Source: Typha latifolia
Lineage: Eukaryota > Streptophyta > Magnoliopsida > Poales > Typhaceae
Length of the DNA stretch: 64,000 nt
Assembly (NCBI GenBank): GCA_019914945.1
Contig: CM034100.1
Location: 11,047,096 to 11,111,095 of the forward strand
Direction of reading: 5' to 3'
Both the position numbers and the translations under genes were made by a program. The first letter of the stretch is position 1, and each line of letters starts with the position of its first letter. Positions 54,125-64,000 of this stretch are shown one piece after another. A model generated the notes under the pieces. It made no database searches. It saw nothing but the letters and a program-made list of their open reading frames with translations, and had not been told where the DNA came from.

Positions 54125-55440
54125 AAGGGCTACCTACTCATGTGTGAAAGCCATCGTTGCACCTATATGGTTAATATATAAAAATAAATAATACAGAAAA
54201 AATTCCTGTTTGGTTATGGAGAATAAGTCGAAAAGTGCAAATTTAAATACTAAGTCGGTTTGACTACTGTGTTGTATCATTGTTTAAATAAGAAAGTTTA
54301 TTTAAGAAGAATGTTTCATGTTATCTATGGTCACCTTGCATATGTATATTGTTATGATCAATCAAGATTAATTTAATTTTGAGTGATGCATTAGAATTGA
54401 TTATAATATGCTTTTGATGATTTAATTGATCTGTGTATGACTTATTTCATTCGATTGTCATATTCTATGTCTTAAATCTATTTTGAATTTTTAGAGGTGT
54501 ATCTCCAAAAAGATTTTTTGATTTTCCCTTAGATTTTTTTATTTAAAAAAAGGGGCATTCGAACGTAAATTTTTGAGTTCGAACGCGATGATTGGCGCGT
54601 TCGAACGCGCTGATTGGTGCGTTCGAAAGCACTCGAGGATTCTTTATATATTGCATCCGAACCCAAGGGTTTTCATCTTCCATCTTCCAAACCCTAGAAA
54701 CCCTTCATTTTTTTCCTCCCAAATCTTCAAGATCTTGGTATTTTTCATCAAATTTCTCACCACAAACTCTTTTAAAGGGCTACCTACTCATGTGTGAAAG
54801 CCATCGTTGCACCTATATGGTTAATATATAAAAATAAATAATACAGGAAAAATTCTTGTTCGGTTATGGAGAATAAGTCGAAAAGTGTAAATTTAAATAC
54901 TAAGTCGGTTTGACTACTGTGTTGTATCATTGTTTAAATAGGAAAGTTTATTTAAGAAGAATGTTTCATGTTATCTATGCTCACCTTGCATATGTATATT
55001 GTTATGATCAATCAAGATTAATTTAATTTTGAGTGATGCATTAGAATTGATTATAATATGCTTTTGATGATCGATTGATCTGTGTATGACTTATTTCATT
55101 CGATTGTCATATTCTATGTCTTGAATCTATTTTCAATTTTTAGAGGTGCATCTCCAAAAAGATCTTTTGATTTTTTCTTAGAGTTTTTACTTAAAAAAAA
55201 TTTTGAACAAAAAAAAAGTGGGCGTTCGAACGCAAATTTTTTAGTACGAACGCAGTGACTGGCGCGTTCGAACGCGCAGACTAGTGCGTTCGAATGCACT
55301 CGATGATTCTTTATATATTGCGTCCGAACCCAAGGGTTTTCATCTTCCATCTTCCAAACCCTAAAAACCCTTCATTTTTTTCCTCTCAAATCTTCAAGAT
55401 CTTGGTATTTTTCATCAAATTTCTCACTACAAACCCTTTT
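54125..55440 (+). repeat. 650-bp direct tandem duplication with promoter-like content
   Basis: The block starting GGGCTACCTACTCATGTGTG is at 54126 and again 650 bp later, so the copies are about 54125-54774 and 54775-55440. Each ends with CGTTCGAACG palindromes (54597-54608; 55222-55233 and 55264-55275), then TTTATATATTG (about 54642 and 55310) and a leader-like segment with AAACCCTA. The copies are very similar but not identical. Confidence 0.9.
55222..55319 (+). promoter_or_regulatory. candidate promoter of the env-like gene
   Basis: Two GCGTTCGAACGC palindromes (55222-55233, 55264-55275) about 40-90 bp upstream of TTTATATATTG, followed by a pyrimidine-rich leader with AAACCCTAAAAACCC. The layout is the same as in the LTR promoters. 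About 460 bp separate it from the env-like ATG. A leader intron is possible (donor AG|GTATG at 55510; acceptor near 55680 or 55774). No direct evidence of transcription. Confidence 0.45.
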
Positions 55441-55775
55441 AGAGGGTAGTTCTCCTCCGGATCTAGCGTCTTTCGGCCGAATTTCTGAGTTTTTCTTCAC
55501 TTTTTTGAGGTATGATCATCCATCAATTTTTCAATTTTTTTTATTCAATTAAGTCTTTTGATCTTGATTGATTTCGTGCATTTTCGAGTTTTGATCACGT
55601 TAAAGTTACAATCTTGATGTTTCTTGTGTGATTGAACGTGATATCTTAGAGTTTTCAAGTGAAAGATGGATTTCATTTAGGGCCTTCATGGTTTCTTGAA
55701 TTCTTTTTGGATTTCTTGCTATTTTTTTGGTTGCTTTGGCATGTATTGAGCTTGCATCTTGTTTCTTTCTCAAGA

Positions 55776-56825
55776 ATGCCTAGAAAAGTTGCAGTTTCCA
55801 AGAAACCTAGGCTACCTTCCTCACCTATTTCGGCTCCAAAGTTTTCTACTTCAACGGCTGCAGGGCGATACAAACATAATTTTGGCACCCGTCCTGTTAT
55901 CTGTGAACGACCTGTGGTCATTTCCGATTTTTCTACTTTGGGGATAGAATAGATATTTACTGAGCGAGGATAGTTATCGGTGTGTCGGATGAGCGGGACT
56001 GCTTATGTGAAAATTGTTCGAGAATTTTTTTGTAATGCCATAATTTTAGAACGCTGTATTCGTTCTACTGTTCGTGGGGTGTCTGTATACTTGGACTCAG
56101 ATGTTATTCGCGCTGAACTTCGTCTTCCTGATGGTGAGTTCCAGTATCCCACGTCTGCTCCACTTCCTGATGTCGATGAATATGCTGGCACGGTACTAAT
56201 CAAAGGGGAACGTTGGAAGGGAAACATGATGCTGCATGCGAAGCTGACACCAGTGGCTCGCATGCTTCACCTATTTTGTCTGTACAACGTCACCCCCAAG
56301 ACTCGACATTCTAGTATTAGTCTGGATCGTGCATTCCTTCTTCATGCAATGTTAACTGGAGTTTCTGTTGATTTGGCTGCGATGATCTATGATTTGATTC
56401 TCACAGCTGCCTAGAAAGAAGCACCTCGTGAGGGGTTACCATTTGCCATCTTTATTACAAATTTGTGCACTCAGAGTGGGGATCGTGTGGATGCTTTGGA
56501 ACCTTCTCTTACTTCGCACAAGCCGTTGGATTGGATTACTCTTAAGCGGAGTCAAGCTCATGACCAGTCGTCTCCTCTCAAGCCGTCCTCTTCCGCCGCT
56601 GGTTGCTCCTCGCACCTCGACAGTTCTAATGATAGCTCTGACGGTGACACATCTCACTCTGAGGGGGAGTTACCACAGTACTCTGACCATTTTGATTAGC
56701 TTAGTACTCAAGTGCAGGATCTCCATTCGGCCGTGAATGATTTACGAGCTGAGCAAGCTCGTCAGGGGACTATCCTTGACTCTGTGTTGACGATTCTTCA
56801 GCGTCAGTTTCCTCCGAGTTCCTAG
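55776..56825 (+). pseudogene. env-like third ORF of the SIRE element, broken by stops
   Basis: One plus-strand frame from ATG 55776 (MPRKVAVSKKPRLPSSP) to the polypurine region, about 350 codons, interrupted by in-frame stops at 55950, 55971, 56412, 56697 and 56823. Parts: basic N-terminus, a conserved globular part (55980-56414) resembling the putative plant transposon protein domain found after pol in SIRE-type elements, a Ser/Asp/Glu-rich tail (56463-56699), and a short coiled-coil-like end (LHSAVNDLRAEQARQG). No signal peptide is seen, and no convincing membrane segment. Such ORFs are called env-like by position only; a role in cell entry is unproven. Confidence 0.75.
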
Positions 56826-56842
56826 TCTTTGGCATTTGTGGC

Positions 56843-56912
56843 AAAAAGGGGGAGAGTGTCTAGGTGTCTAGGTGTGTAGGGGGAGCATGGTAATAGGGGG
56901 AGTTTATTAGAG
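56843..56912 (+). other. polypurine tract and repeats
   Basis: AAAAAGGGGGAGAG at 56845, then two further GGGGGAG copies (about 56879 and 56896). Repeated polypurine-like tracts are known from SIRE elements. One of them would prime plus-strand cDNA. Confidence 0.75.
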
Positions 56913-57108
56913 TTTTTCTGTCTTTCTAATCTTGCTTATAACTTTGCTTGGAGAAATTGTGAACTTTGTATGTTTAAGGACTTTTGAACTTATGCTCCAT
57001 TGATAACTTGTGTTTGGATTGTTTATTCATTTCAAGTTATTTTCACTTGATATTGGATTGGTATATGTTTATTCTAGATTGGTATATGTTTATTCATTTT
57101 AAGAGATA
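56913..57108 (+). other. end of SIRE element, 3' LTR missing
   Basis: AT-rich tail with a repeated block GATTGGTATATGTTTATTC (about 57055 and 57078). No match to the 5' LTR start (TGTTAGG) is found. Gypsy RNase H sequence begins at about 57109. Confidence 0.6.
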
Positions 57109-57720
57109 TGTTGGCGATTCTGCATGCAGTGATAAAGTGGAGACCTTATTTGATCGGTATGCGATTCATTATACGAACTGATCAAAGTAGCTTTCCATAT
57201 TTTATGGGACAGCGTATTTCACACTCCGGCACAACAGAGCTGGGTGACAAAATTGCTGGGGTATGATTATGAAATCCAATAAAAGAAGGGAATGGACAAT
57301 AGAGCGGCGGTTGCATTATCGCGCCAACCCGATACCATCAAGCTTGCAGCCTATTCTTCTCCTACCTTTCCCTTCTTTGATGAGCTGAGGTATGCATGTA
57401 CATCTGACCCAAATATTTTGAGATTGTTACAGGAGGTGTTGGATGATCCGGAACGCCATCCAGAATTAGAGAATCGAGGCAGTTTGTTGCTGGACCGCGG
57501 ATGCATTCGGGTACTTGTAAATGATGGATTGTGGCAGAAATTATTGGAGCACTTCCACCAAACTCTAGAGGTTGGTTATGAGGGTGTCTTGAGGACTTAT
57601 AGGAGGATATCTCATAGTTGCACATGGCCAAGATTGATACGAGATGTGAGGAGTTTTGTCCGTGCTTGCGAAGTTTGTCAAAAGGCTAAGACAACCACAT
57701 TGAAATAGGTCAGATTACTA
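57109..57720 (+). pseudogene. pol: gypsy RNase H end and integrase zinc finger (continues 47201-48100)
   Basis: Resumes at MLAILHAV of RNase H, with shifts to about 57291. A frame of 138 codons (57292-57708) follows with RAAVALSRQPDTIKL, a linker, and the integrase zinc finger: HFHQTLEVGYEGVLRTYRR ... CEVCQ. In the other copies the residue after VG is His (GHEGVL); here it is Tyr, so one zinc ligand is lost. Confidence 0.85.
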
Positions 57721-58732
57721 CAGCCTCTACCAATACCGGACCGTGTTTGGGAAGACATTTCTATAGATTTCATAGAAGGTCTTCCGTTGGTATGTAGTTA
57801 TTCCATTATTTTTGTGGTGGTTGACTGATTGAGCAAGTATGCACACTTTCTGCGTTGTCACATCCATTTTCAGCTAAGTCAGTGGCTTAAATTTTTATTA
57901 GAGATGTTGCTCGGTTACATGGTATGCCACACAAGATTGTCTCGGATCATGATTGTGTATTTATGTGCAACTTTTGGACGAAGTTTTTCATATTACAAGG
58001 GACTCGATTGAACTTCAGTTCAACCTACCATCCATAGACGGACGGCCAAACTGAGGTGGTCAATCGAGACATTGAGCAATATTTGAGGTGCTTTGTTAGA
58101 GAGATGCCGAGATATTGATCTCGTTCGGGGTGGTGTATGGGCGCACGGCTCCGACATTACGCACATATGATCGAGTGGCATCTGTAGATCGGACCGAGGT
58201 GTTCTAAATATTGATTGATAGAGACGCCACATTGAGGAGGTTGCATGCTCATCTTAAACTTGCTCAAAACCGCATAAAGCAAGTTTATGATCGTAGCCAT
58301 CTGGAGTAGGAGTTCGACATCGGCAGTTGGGTGTTTGTGAGAGTACAACCATATCGACAGGTGACCTTACATCCGATGTGTAACCAAAAGTTAGCACATC
58401 GATACTTTGGTCCGTTTCGGGTGTTAGAGCGTATCGATCTGGTTGCATGTTATTTGGAGCTGCTGGAGGGGTAGAGAGTGCATCCTGTTTTCCATGTTTC
58501 ATTGCTGATGGAGCGGATTGCTAATCATGAGGTCGTTGGATCAGTTCTACTGGAGCCATTGGAGGAGATAGGGATCGTAGAGCCGTTTGAGTACTTTCCT
58601 GGGCGTCGACGACGTCATGGTACTAGATTAGAGATGGAGATTCTAGTTGAGTGGCTTGGCAAGCCATCCGATAAGGCGACATGAGAGTTGGAGACGGACA
58701 TCTTGGAGCGTTTTCCTCACTTTACACCTTGA
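57721..58732 (+). pseudogene. pol: gypsy integrase core and chromodomain (LTR-B family)
   Basis: The core has first Asp ([11 protein letters not shown], about 57755-57790), second Asp (SDHDCVFMCNFW, about 57945-57985) and Glu (TDGQTEVVNRD, about 58035-58070), all kept in spite of shifts. Then come the C-terminal region (QVYDRSH, EFDIGSWVFVRVQPYRQ) and a chromodomain (58478-58684; EMEILVEWLGKPSDKAT). It ends at a TGA beside CACCTTGAGGGC. A deletion near 58105-58130 removes part of the core end. Confidence 0.85.
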
Positions 58733-58759
58733 GGGCAAAGTAGGGGAAGCATGGTGGGC

Positions 58760-59521
58760 TGATATACCTTATTAGAGTCTTTTCTTATTGCATTAGTTAT
58801 TTATTTTCATTAAAATACAATTCATGTAGGTCGCGTTCGAACGCCCTTCCAAACGCCTGCATCAAGTTCACAAAAACATAGGACACAAAATGTGCGTTCG
58901 AATGCGATCGACAGAGAACGCTTTTTGTACGTTCAAACGCGATCGGTAGGATTCCACTAGGATTAGGGTTAGTTATTATTATTAGGGCTTGTTGGCTAGC
59001 CACTATAAAGATGTGGATGGTAGCCAAATTGATAATGCTATTGGATTATTTATTTCTTGCCTCCTATCTTCTCTCTATTCTCTCTACTCTAATCTCCCTC
59101 CTCCCTCTTCACCAACCTACCACCTCTACTGTTGGCAAGGTTTCTCCTAACTTCTAATCTCTCTCGTCTATCGAGTCCTCCCTCTTCTTTCGGATCTCAA
59201 CCACTTCTTCCCCTTCATCTATATCCCTTTAAAAACACCACCCATCCACCCTCATCTCCATTATCATCCAAAACCCTAACTTCCACTCCACTCGTCACCA
59301 CCACCATCATCCGCACTAAATCGTACTTTCGTTCTAGTTGCTGTTAGAATCTGCGAAGGACATAAGTACAAATAGCGTAGATCAGGGAGCTACGAATCTA
59401 TTCCACTTGGTTGGTAATTTTATGACTATAGGAGAATATTTAGTGAATATTTTCCCTCGGTTGCGCGGACTGCTTTCGGCAATAAATTCATATCTTAAAG
59501 GAATTATTCTATAACCTATCA
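58760..59521 (+). mobile_element. LTR-B, 3' LTR of the plus-strand element
   Basis: TGATATACC (58760) to ACCTATCA (59521), 762 bp, preceded by the polypurine-type end GGGGAAGCATGGTGGGC. The palindrome cluster is short (about 58832-58945). No PBS follows. Beyond 59521 the DNA is not recognisable as gypsy, so 59522 is probably the flank. Confidence 0.85.
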
Positions 59522-60262
59522 TACTATCATGATGATCAGTTATGTAGATATTCATGCATTCTCCATGCTAACTCTATTATTATTATTTATATTAATTGGC
59601 TAGTGATAGTGCCACTTACCGTTAGACTCATTCATATTGATATATAATACAGATTGATTATCATTCTATCGAGAGCTAAGTAGTAGTTTAACTAGTTGGG
59701 TGTTAAGCCCCCTTTTCTTTCACTTTTTCATGTTGTACTATTTGTGAAGAGTTTATGTTATCCCATGTATCTTTCTTTCAACATGTATTATTTTGGGGAG
59801 GCCTATCCATACTATCATATTTTAGATGGATTTTTTGCGGCCTACAAGCCCCTAACGGTTTTCATTATTTTTGGTCTTCTTCGATGTTGATGGTATGTTG
59901 TTAGACTCCTAATCCCTATGTGCCTCTCACGGGAGGAAACCTCTCATGGGAGGCACATAGCGGGTCCAAGTTGTTTCATCCATTGTTCCAAAAGTAATCG
60001 GTGAAGGGCGAAATGATCTCAGAAAAATAGTGTCCAATATTAGACTCAACTATACAAAATTTTATATTTTGTAATATGTAAGTTTATTTAATTTATTTAC
60101 TTATTTTGGATCAGATTTTTATGACTTTTAGAATAAGATTGTTACCACCAACATTAAGTACACCCAAATCGAATTTGTACATGATTTCTAATACAAAAAT
60201 CTAGTAGTTTGAATTGCAAATGTTATTTAAGAGAGAGAGATCATAGTCATTGATTCATTGAT
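59522..60262. other. unassigned AT-rich DNA with one strong inverted repeat
   Basis: No convincing gene. The only structure is a hairpin at 59916-59960. A 64-codon hydrophobic frame (59696-59890) has no recognisable motif and is not called. Confidence 0.55.
59916..59960. repeat. inverted repeat CTATGTGCCTC ... GAGGCACATAG
   Basis: 11-bp perfect arms around a centre in which CCTCTCAxGGGAGG occurs twice as a direct repeat. It could be a hairpin, or the fused ends of a small inverted-repeat element. Confidence 0.75.
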
Positions 60263-60439
60263 ATGAAATGTTACACACCGGAGGGTGAAATAGGCTCGAC
60301 AAGTGAGGCCTTAGACAGTAAGGCTACATTAGCAAGGTTATTAGTAGAAAAGTTGTTCTCTCTACCTGTAACTAAGACTAAAATAGAAGTGAGAGAGGAG
60401 GAATGTCTAGACTCATGGATCCAAGGTCGAGTGATCTAT

Positions 60440-61045
60440 GGTATATCATCCAAGCTTGGTGAGTGATAGGCGTCGACCACCACTTTGTAGTTTGAGAAGA
60501 TAATAGCAAGATCCGTGAGAGCATAATCAGATAAGAGATGCTGACACGCAGTATGGTGGTGACATGCAGTATGGCGGTGACACGCAGTATGGAATAAAGA
60601 ATTGGAGTCTATAGCTACCGCGTCAGTATGAAGAAAGGCTCCAATTCTGGCTTCAACTCCACCACGCCAACTCAAAACAACCCAACAACAAGAGGTCCCA
60701 TCTTTCAAAGCAATATCATCCAGAGCCAATCCTAGAGGAGGAGGAGACACCAATTGCATGGAAATGGTGTCGAGGGAGCCTATGTAACATTGAATGTCCT
60801 TCCATAGATGTTTCGGTGTAACAAGGCATCGACGAAAGATTACATTGTTCCATTCCTTCCACAGCATCCACATAGCAATGAAAATAGTAGAGAGTAGATG
60901 ATAGCCTCCTCAGTTCAAGAAATCACATAGCAAAGAAGTAGGAGTGACGATGTCCAACCACTTGAATTGAAGCCCAAACCATACCGCTTTAGAGAAGGGA
61001 TAGCCAAAAAAAAGAGCATGAGCTATGAATTCATATGAAGTTGTT
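60440..61045 (-). pseudogene. LINE 3' end: zinc-binding RT tail and start of RNase H-like region
   Basis: The minus strand shows FFGYPFSKAVWFGLQFKWLD (about 60950-61010), the zf-RVT signature found after the RT of plant LINEs. A frame of 145 codons (60436-60873) follows with MWMLWKEWNNVIFRRCL and GVEARIGAFLHTDAVAIDS, resembling the plant LINE RNase H region. It contains a 16-18-bp tandem repeat (about 60541-60592). RT and ORF1 are not attached. No poly(A) end is identified. Confidence 0.7.
60541..60592 (-). repeat. short tandem repeat GACA(C/T)GCAGTATGG(T/C)GGT, three copies
   Basis: Gives HTACHRHTACHHHTACQ in the LINE frame; in-frame expansion. Confidence 0.8.
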
Positions 61046-61064
61046 ACAAACCAGATATGGACCG

Positions 61065-61495
61065 ATTTGGACATAAAAAAATTATAAAAATTTAGGTGGA
61101 AGTAGCTTCATGAGTTAGGCTTCTAATAGCTTTGGTTTCACCTAAATCGGAGGATGGCGGACGACCAAGGGTGGAGATGGATGGCCATATTGTAGGGTGG
61201 CTACTAGAGGTAGGAGGTGGCTAGGGTTTGGAAGATTAGGATACTTCTACGGCTATGATCTACTCCTAGATAAATAAAGTGATCTAATGGTTACGATAAA
61301 AGATAATAACAAAAATAATAACTTGGCTAAACTCAAATTTCTTCAATGGTAATTATCAACACATGTCTACCCTAGTGGATCGGATCCACATACAAATTAT
61401 CCGATTTATTTGAAATTCAAAGCAGTAATATAAAGCTAAGTAACTCTTGACTCAACTTGACTTGACTCAACATAACTCATGCGGTCGGATCGTAA
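61065..61495 (-). mobile_element. LTR-C fragment
   Basis: Same blocks as 29590-30152 in the same order. It ends with GACTTGACTC repeats and GGTCGGATCGTAAC near 61495, where LTR-D begins. Confidence 0.6.
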
Positions 61496-61499
61496 CTGT

Positions 61500-62066
61500 C
61501 TAGTTCTTTAATGGTTCTAAGGGATTCAGATCTACACAGGATTTGGGATCCGTGGGTGGAGGCATGGATTCCTAGGTATAGAATGGAGGTGATGATGGAT
61601 TGGAGGCCGAGTAGTTAATGGAGGTGGCTCAATCATAGATGATGATGGTGGTGGCTTGAGGATGCGGATGCAATAGATGGTTCAAGGCTATGATTGGCCT
61701 ACAACTATAGTAGCGATAAAGATGAAAATTCTACGGGAGATAGAGACGGTTAAGATAGAAAGATGAGAGACGAAGGGGGAGAAATAAGCCTGCCCTACAG
61801 GACTATGGGGATCAGCGAAAGAGGGAGATTAGAAGCTAGACGAGACCTTGCCAACGGAAGAGGTGGCACTAGTTGGTGACGAGGGAGCAGGAAGATGTAG
61901 AGGCCGACGACCTAGTTGGGAGAGATGCTAGGGCAAAAGCCAATTAATCTTTCATTCCAAGCATGCTTAAGATACAAGCCATAAGACCCTATTTATAGAG
62001 ATTAAATCAAAAAGTTCAAAATAAATTTAACTAAACTTGTCTTCCTTATATTCTCAGATTTAACCC
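61500..62066 (-). mobile_element. LTR-D, truncated 3' LTR
   Basis: Matches 62900-63455 with about the spacing expected (GGATCCGTGGGTGGAGGCATGG at 61550 and at 62944, and onward). The part matching the first ~160 bp of the LTR on the minus strand is missing at the join with gag (about 62066-62076), and its far end is cut near LTR-C. Confidence 0.75.
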
Positions 62067-62075
62067 TTCATTTCA

Positions 62076-62843
62076 CTACAGATAGTCTAGTCTAGGCCTC
62101 ACGCAATGGCTAATCGGTTTAGGCTTTGGCACATCACTTATGGGTTGATGAGGTTGTCCTTTAGATCGGTAAAGAACTTGATAGGCAGCCATGACCAAAT
62201 GATCGGGCCGTCGAGGCATTAGATACTCGATATCTTTCAAAGCTTCAATGCCCTCGATCAACGGCTCGGGTGGCAATTGGTTATGGTTGATAACCGCTTT
62301 GGGATTCCTAGCTGTTGGTGTGGGCAGCAAGATCTCCTTTGATGGTGATGTATACCTCGGTGGTCCTTCATCATGTTGTGGAGGTGCCCACGGTGTAGGT
62401 TCAACCCCCGTTTCCATGGCTTGCAGAGTTGACCCTTGCTGGTCTTGTTCTAGTGGTGGAGGACTCTCCTCTAGCCTACGATGCTGGTCATGAGGTGGAG
62501 GTCGATGACCTGGTTGGGCAGCCACCAGTGGTGAAGCCACAAAAGCCACAGCCCTGGTTGGTTCTTCCTCGTTGTTTCTAGGCGAGATGTCGTCTTGATT
62601 ATCTTCCTCACAGTTGATATGCTCAAGTGTATGCCTTGGAAGATTTTGGTTCATGTCGACCAGGGTTGCCTTGTTCTCTAACATCATTTGTGCCATGAGC
62701 GCCAAGGTTTGTGAGAAATTGAGAGGGCCTTCTGTTTGTCCTCGTGAACTCTATGGGGATGACAATCTTGACGGAGCCATGTGGTCCGTCTCCATGCCTT
62801 AGTCACTCGTTTGCTTAGCTGCTTTCGATCTTGTGGCAGCCAT
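62076..62843 (-). pseudogene. gag: gag-only internal region of the LTR-D element
   Basis: ATG at 62843 (MAATRSKAAKQ...) directly follows the PBS. After early stops, a 209-codon frame (62076-62705) opens with ALMAQMMLENKATLVDMNQN, shared with the gag at 14291-14460, and goes on with Pro/Gln/Glu-rich sequence and IEGIEALKDIEYLMPRRPD. No capsid core, knuckle or pol is present. The frame ends at the truncated LTR. A non-autonomous gag-bearing element is possible, but the missing LTR start points to internal deletion. Confidence 0.65.
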
Positions 62844-62857
62844 AATGGTCTGAGGAT

Positions 62858-62877
62858 CATTGGCTCTGATACCAATT
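62858..62877 (-). other. primer-binding site of the LTR-D element
   Basis: GGCTCTGATACCAATT (minus AATTGGTATCAGAGCC) abuts the LTR end at 62878; a single copy. Confidence 0.8.
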
Positions 62878-63625
62878 TGTTATGAACTGGCTTGATCTGA
62901 TCTGTAACAGTTCTACAAGTTTTAGGTTTGCATGGGATTTGGGATCCGTGGGTGGAGGCATGGATTTCTAGGTATAGAATGGAGGTGATGATGGATTGGA
63001 GGCCGAGTAGTTGATAGAGGTGGCTTAGCAATAGATGATGGTGGTGGTGGCTTGAGGATGCATATGCGATAGATAGTTGAAGGCTATGATTGACCTACAA
63101 CTGTGGTAGCGGTAAAGATGAAAACTTTGCGGGAGATAGAGATAGTTAAGATAGAGAGACGAAGGGGGAGAAGTAGGCTTAACCTACGGGACTAGGGCGA
63201 TCGGCAGAAGAGGGAGATTAGAAGCTAGATAAGACCTTGCCAATAGAAGAGGTGGCGCTGGTCGGTGAAGAGGGATGAGGGGGATGTAGAGGCCCGCGGC
63301 CTAGTTGGGAGAGATGCCAAGGCAAAAGACAATTAATCTTTCATTCCAAATATGCCTAAGATACAAGCCATAAGGCCCTATTTATAGAGATTAAATCAAA
63401 AAGTCTGAAACAAATTTAACTAAACCAGTTTTCCTTATAATCTAAAATTAACCCTTTATTTCGCCGTAGATTGATTCTGAATTTGGAGAAGTTCTGAATA
63501 CCAAATTTGTAGATATGGAGGATGGAAATTTTATTCAAATAGTTTGATATTATTCGGACGTCGTGCGAATATTTTTCGAAAACTGCGCCAGAGTTGGATT
63601 TAGCTAATTAAATAAAATTCTAACA
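62878..63625 (-). mobile_element. LTR-D, complete 5' LTR (748 bp)
   Basis: The minus strand runs from TGTTAGAATTTTAT (63625) to GTTCATAACA (62878), with TGTTA/TAACA ends. TATA-like CTATAAATAGGG (minus, about 63375-63386). U3 contains CGCACGACGTCCGAAT but no CGTTCGAACG cluster, unlike LTR-A, LTR-B and SIRE. Confidence 0.8.
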
Positions 63626-63639
63626 TACTAAGGCTCTAA

Positions 63640-63970
63640 CTAAACCAAATAAGCAAATAAGATAACTAGCCCAGATTCGCCATTTATCCTCCTCTGACGG
63701 GAAGATGACAAGCAAAGTATTAGAAGCCATCTCCTCTAATCAAACTTTGCCTTCAAGAGCCCAAGCCTTGGATAATGCATTCTTTGGACTAAAAAGATTC
63801 ACTAGCTTGTTAGAGATAAGCTTTGCATTTAGGCACGTTTCTGTCCAACGATCCTCTAAGATGCATTCATCTAGTATTGCCACTTCAAGATGATTATTTC
63901 TAGGCAGAAGAAGGGTTGCGAAGCATTGGATCAAAGTTTTAGCATCCTCTATTAGGGCAAACCGTACCAA
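63640..63970 (-). pseudogene. DUF4283-like fragment (LINE ORF1 or similar)
   Basis: The minus-strand frame 63740-63970 (76 codons) reads on past one stop to EEMASNTLLVIFPSEEDKWRIW. The pattern (KLISNKLVNLFSPKNAL, AWALEGKV, then an aliphatic strand and EEDKWRI) resembles DUF4283, common in plant LINE ORF1 proteins. It is weakly supported and cut off toward the window end. Confidence 0.45.
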
Positions 63971-64000
63971 TACAAAGTTTCCACGATAGGATAAAACCCA

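Noticed and set aside
59696..59890. Hydrophobic 64-codon plus-strand frame
   Set aside because: T-rich DNA gives Phe/Leu/Tyr by composition; no start context, homology or neighbour supports a gene.
62248..62493. 81-codon plus-strand Gly/Ser-rich frame
   Set aside because: Opposite strand of the Pro-rich gag frame 62076-62705.

Overview
The window looks like repeat-rich intergenic DNA from a flowering plant nuclear genome. The grounds are chromodomain Ty3/gypsy elements, a SIRE/Maximus-type Ty1/copia element with a third env-like ORF, LINE remnants, initiator-Met-tRNA primer sites and LTRs with plant-style TATA boxes. The species cannot be named from the sequence. I found no rRNA, tRNA, CRISPR or prokaryotic-style gene. 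Nearly everything assignable is transposon, mostly dead. The only candidate for non-transposon coding DNA is an unrecognised exon-like frame at 26082-26613.

I use working names for the LTR families. LTR-A: about 0.75-0.93 kb, TGATACGATT...ATCGTATCA. LTR-B: about 0.6-0.85 kb, TGATACACTT...ATCA. LTR-C and LTR-D are two further gypsy-type families. LTR-E is a 3.3-kb long-LTR family, TGTAACGCCC...TTGTTACA. LTR-A and LTR-B belong to related chromodomain gypsy elements (gag, CCHC knuckle, protease, RT, RNase H, integrase, chromodomain). Their internal regions are mostly on the minus strand.

Layout. 1-4641: minus-strand LTR-B element whose RT is cut by a piece of SIRE LTR, itself cut by an LTR-A element with an open gag running off the window. 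4642-13295: a second, internally deleted LTR-B element hosting a 3342-bp LTR-E solo LTR with a perfect 5-bp target duplication. 13296-19925: mosaic of gag fragments and LTR pieces, with a solo LTR-B. 19926-25090: old divergent gypsy element hosting a solo LTR-A with a perfect target duplication. 25300-25688: two inverted LTR-E fragments. 25689-29329: the least repetitive part, with one exon-like frame. 29330-30848: copia RT fragment and LTR-C material. 30849-38498: two LTR-A elements, one lacking integrase. 38499-45602: LTR-B and LTR-A remnants, including an LTR sandwiched between two internal regions. 46329-59521: plus-strand LTR-B gypsy element split by a SIRE copia element (48101 to about 57108). 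59522-64000: hairpin, LINE 3' end, LTR-C, a gag-only LTR-D derivative, and a DUF4283-like fragment.

Two signals are not explained by ordinary transposon anatomy. First, LTR-A and LTR-B carry ladders in which the last bases of the LTR plus the primer-binding site are tandemly repeated (42-bp unit in LTR-A, about 20-21 bp in LTR-B). Target duplications flanking solo LTRs lie outside such repeats, so the repeats have become part of the LTR. Second, the palindrome GCGTTCGAACGC and close variants are clustered upstream of the TATA box in unrelated gypsy and copia LTRs. They recur in a duplicated 650-bp promoter-like module in front of the SIRE env-like gene.
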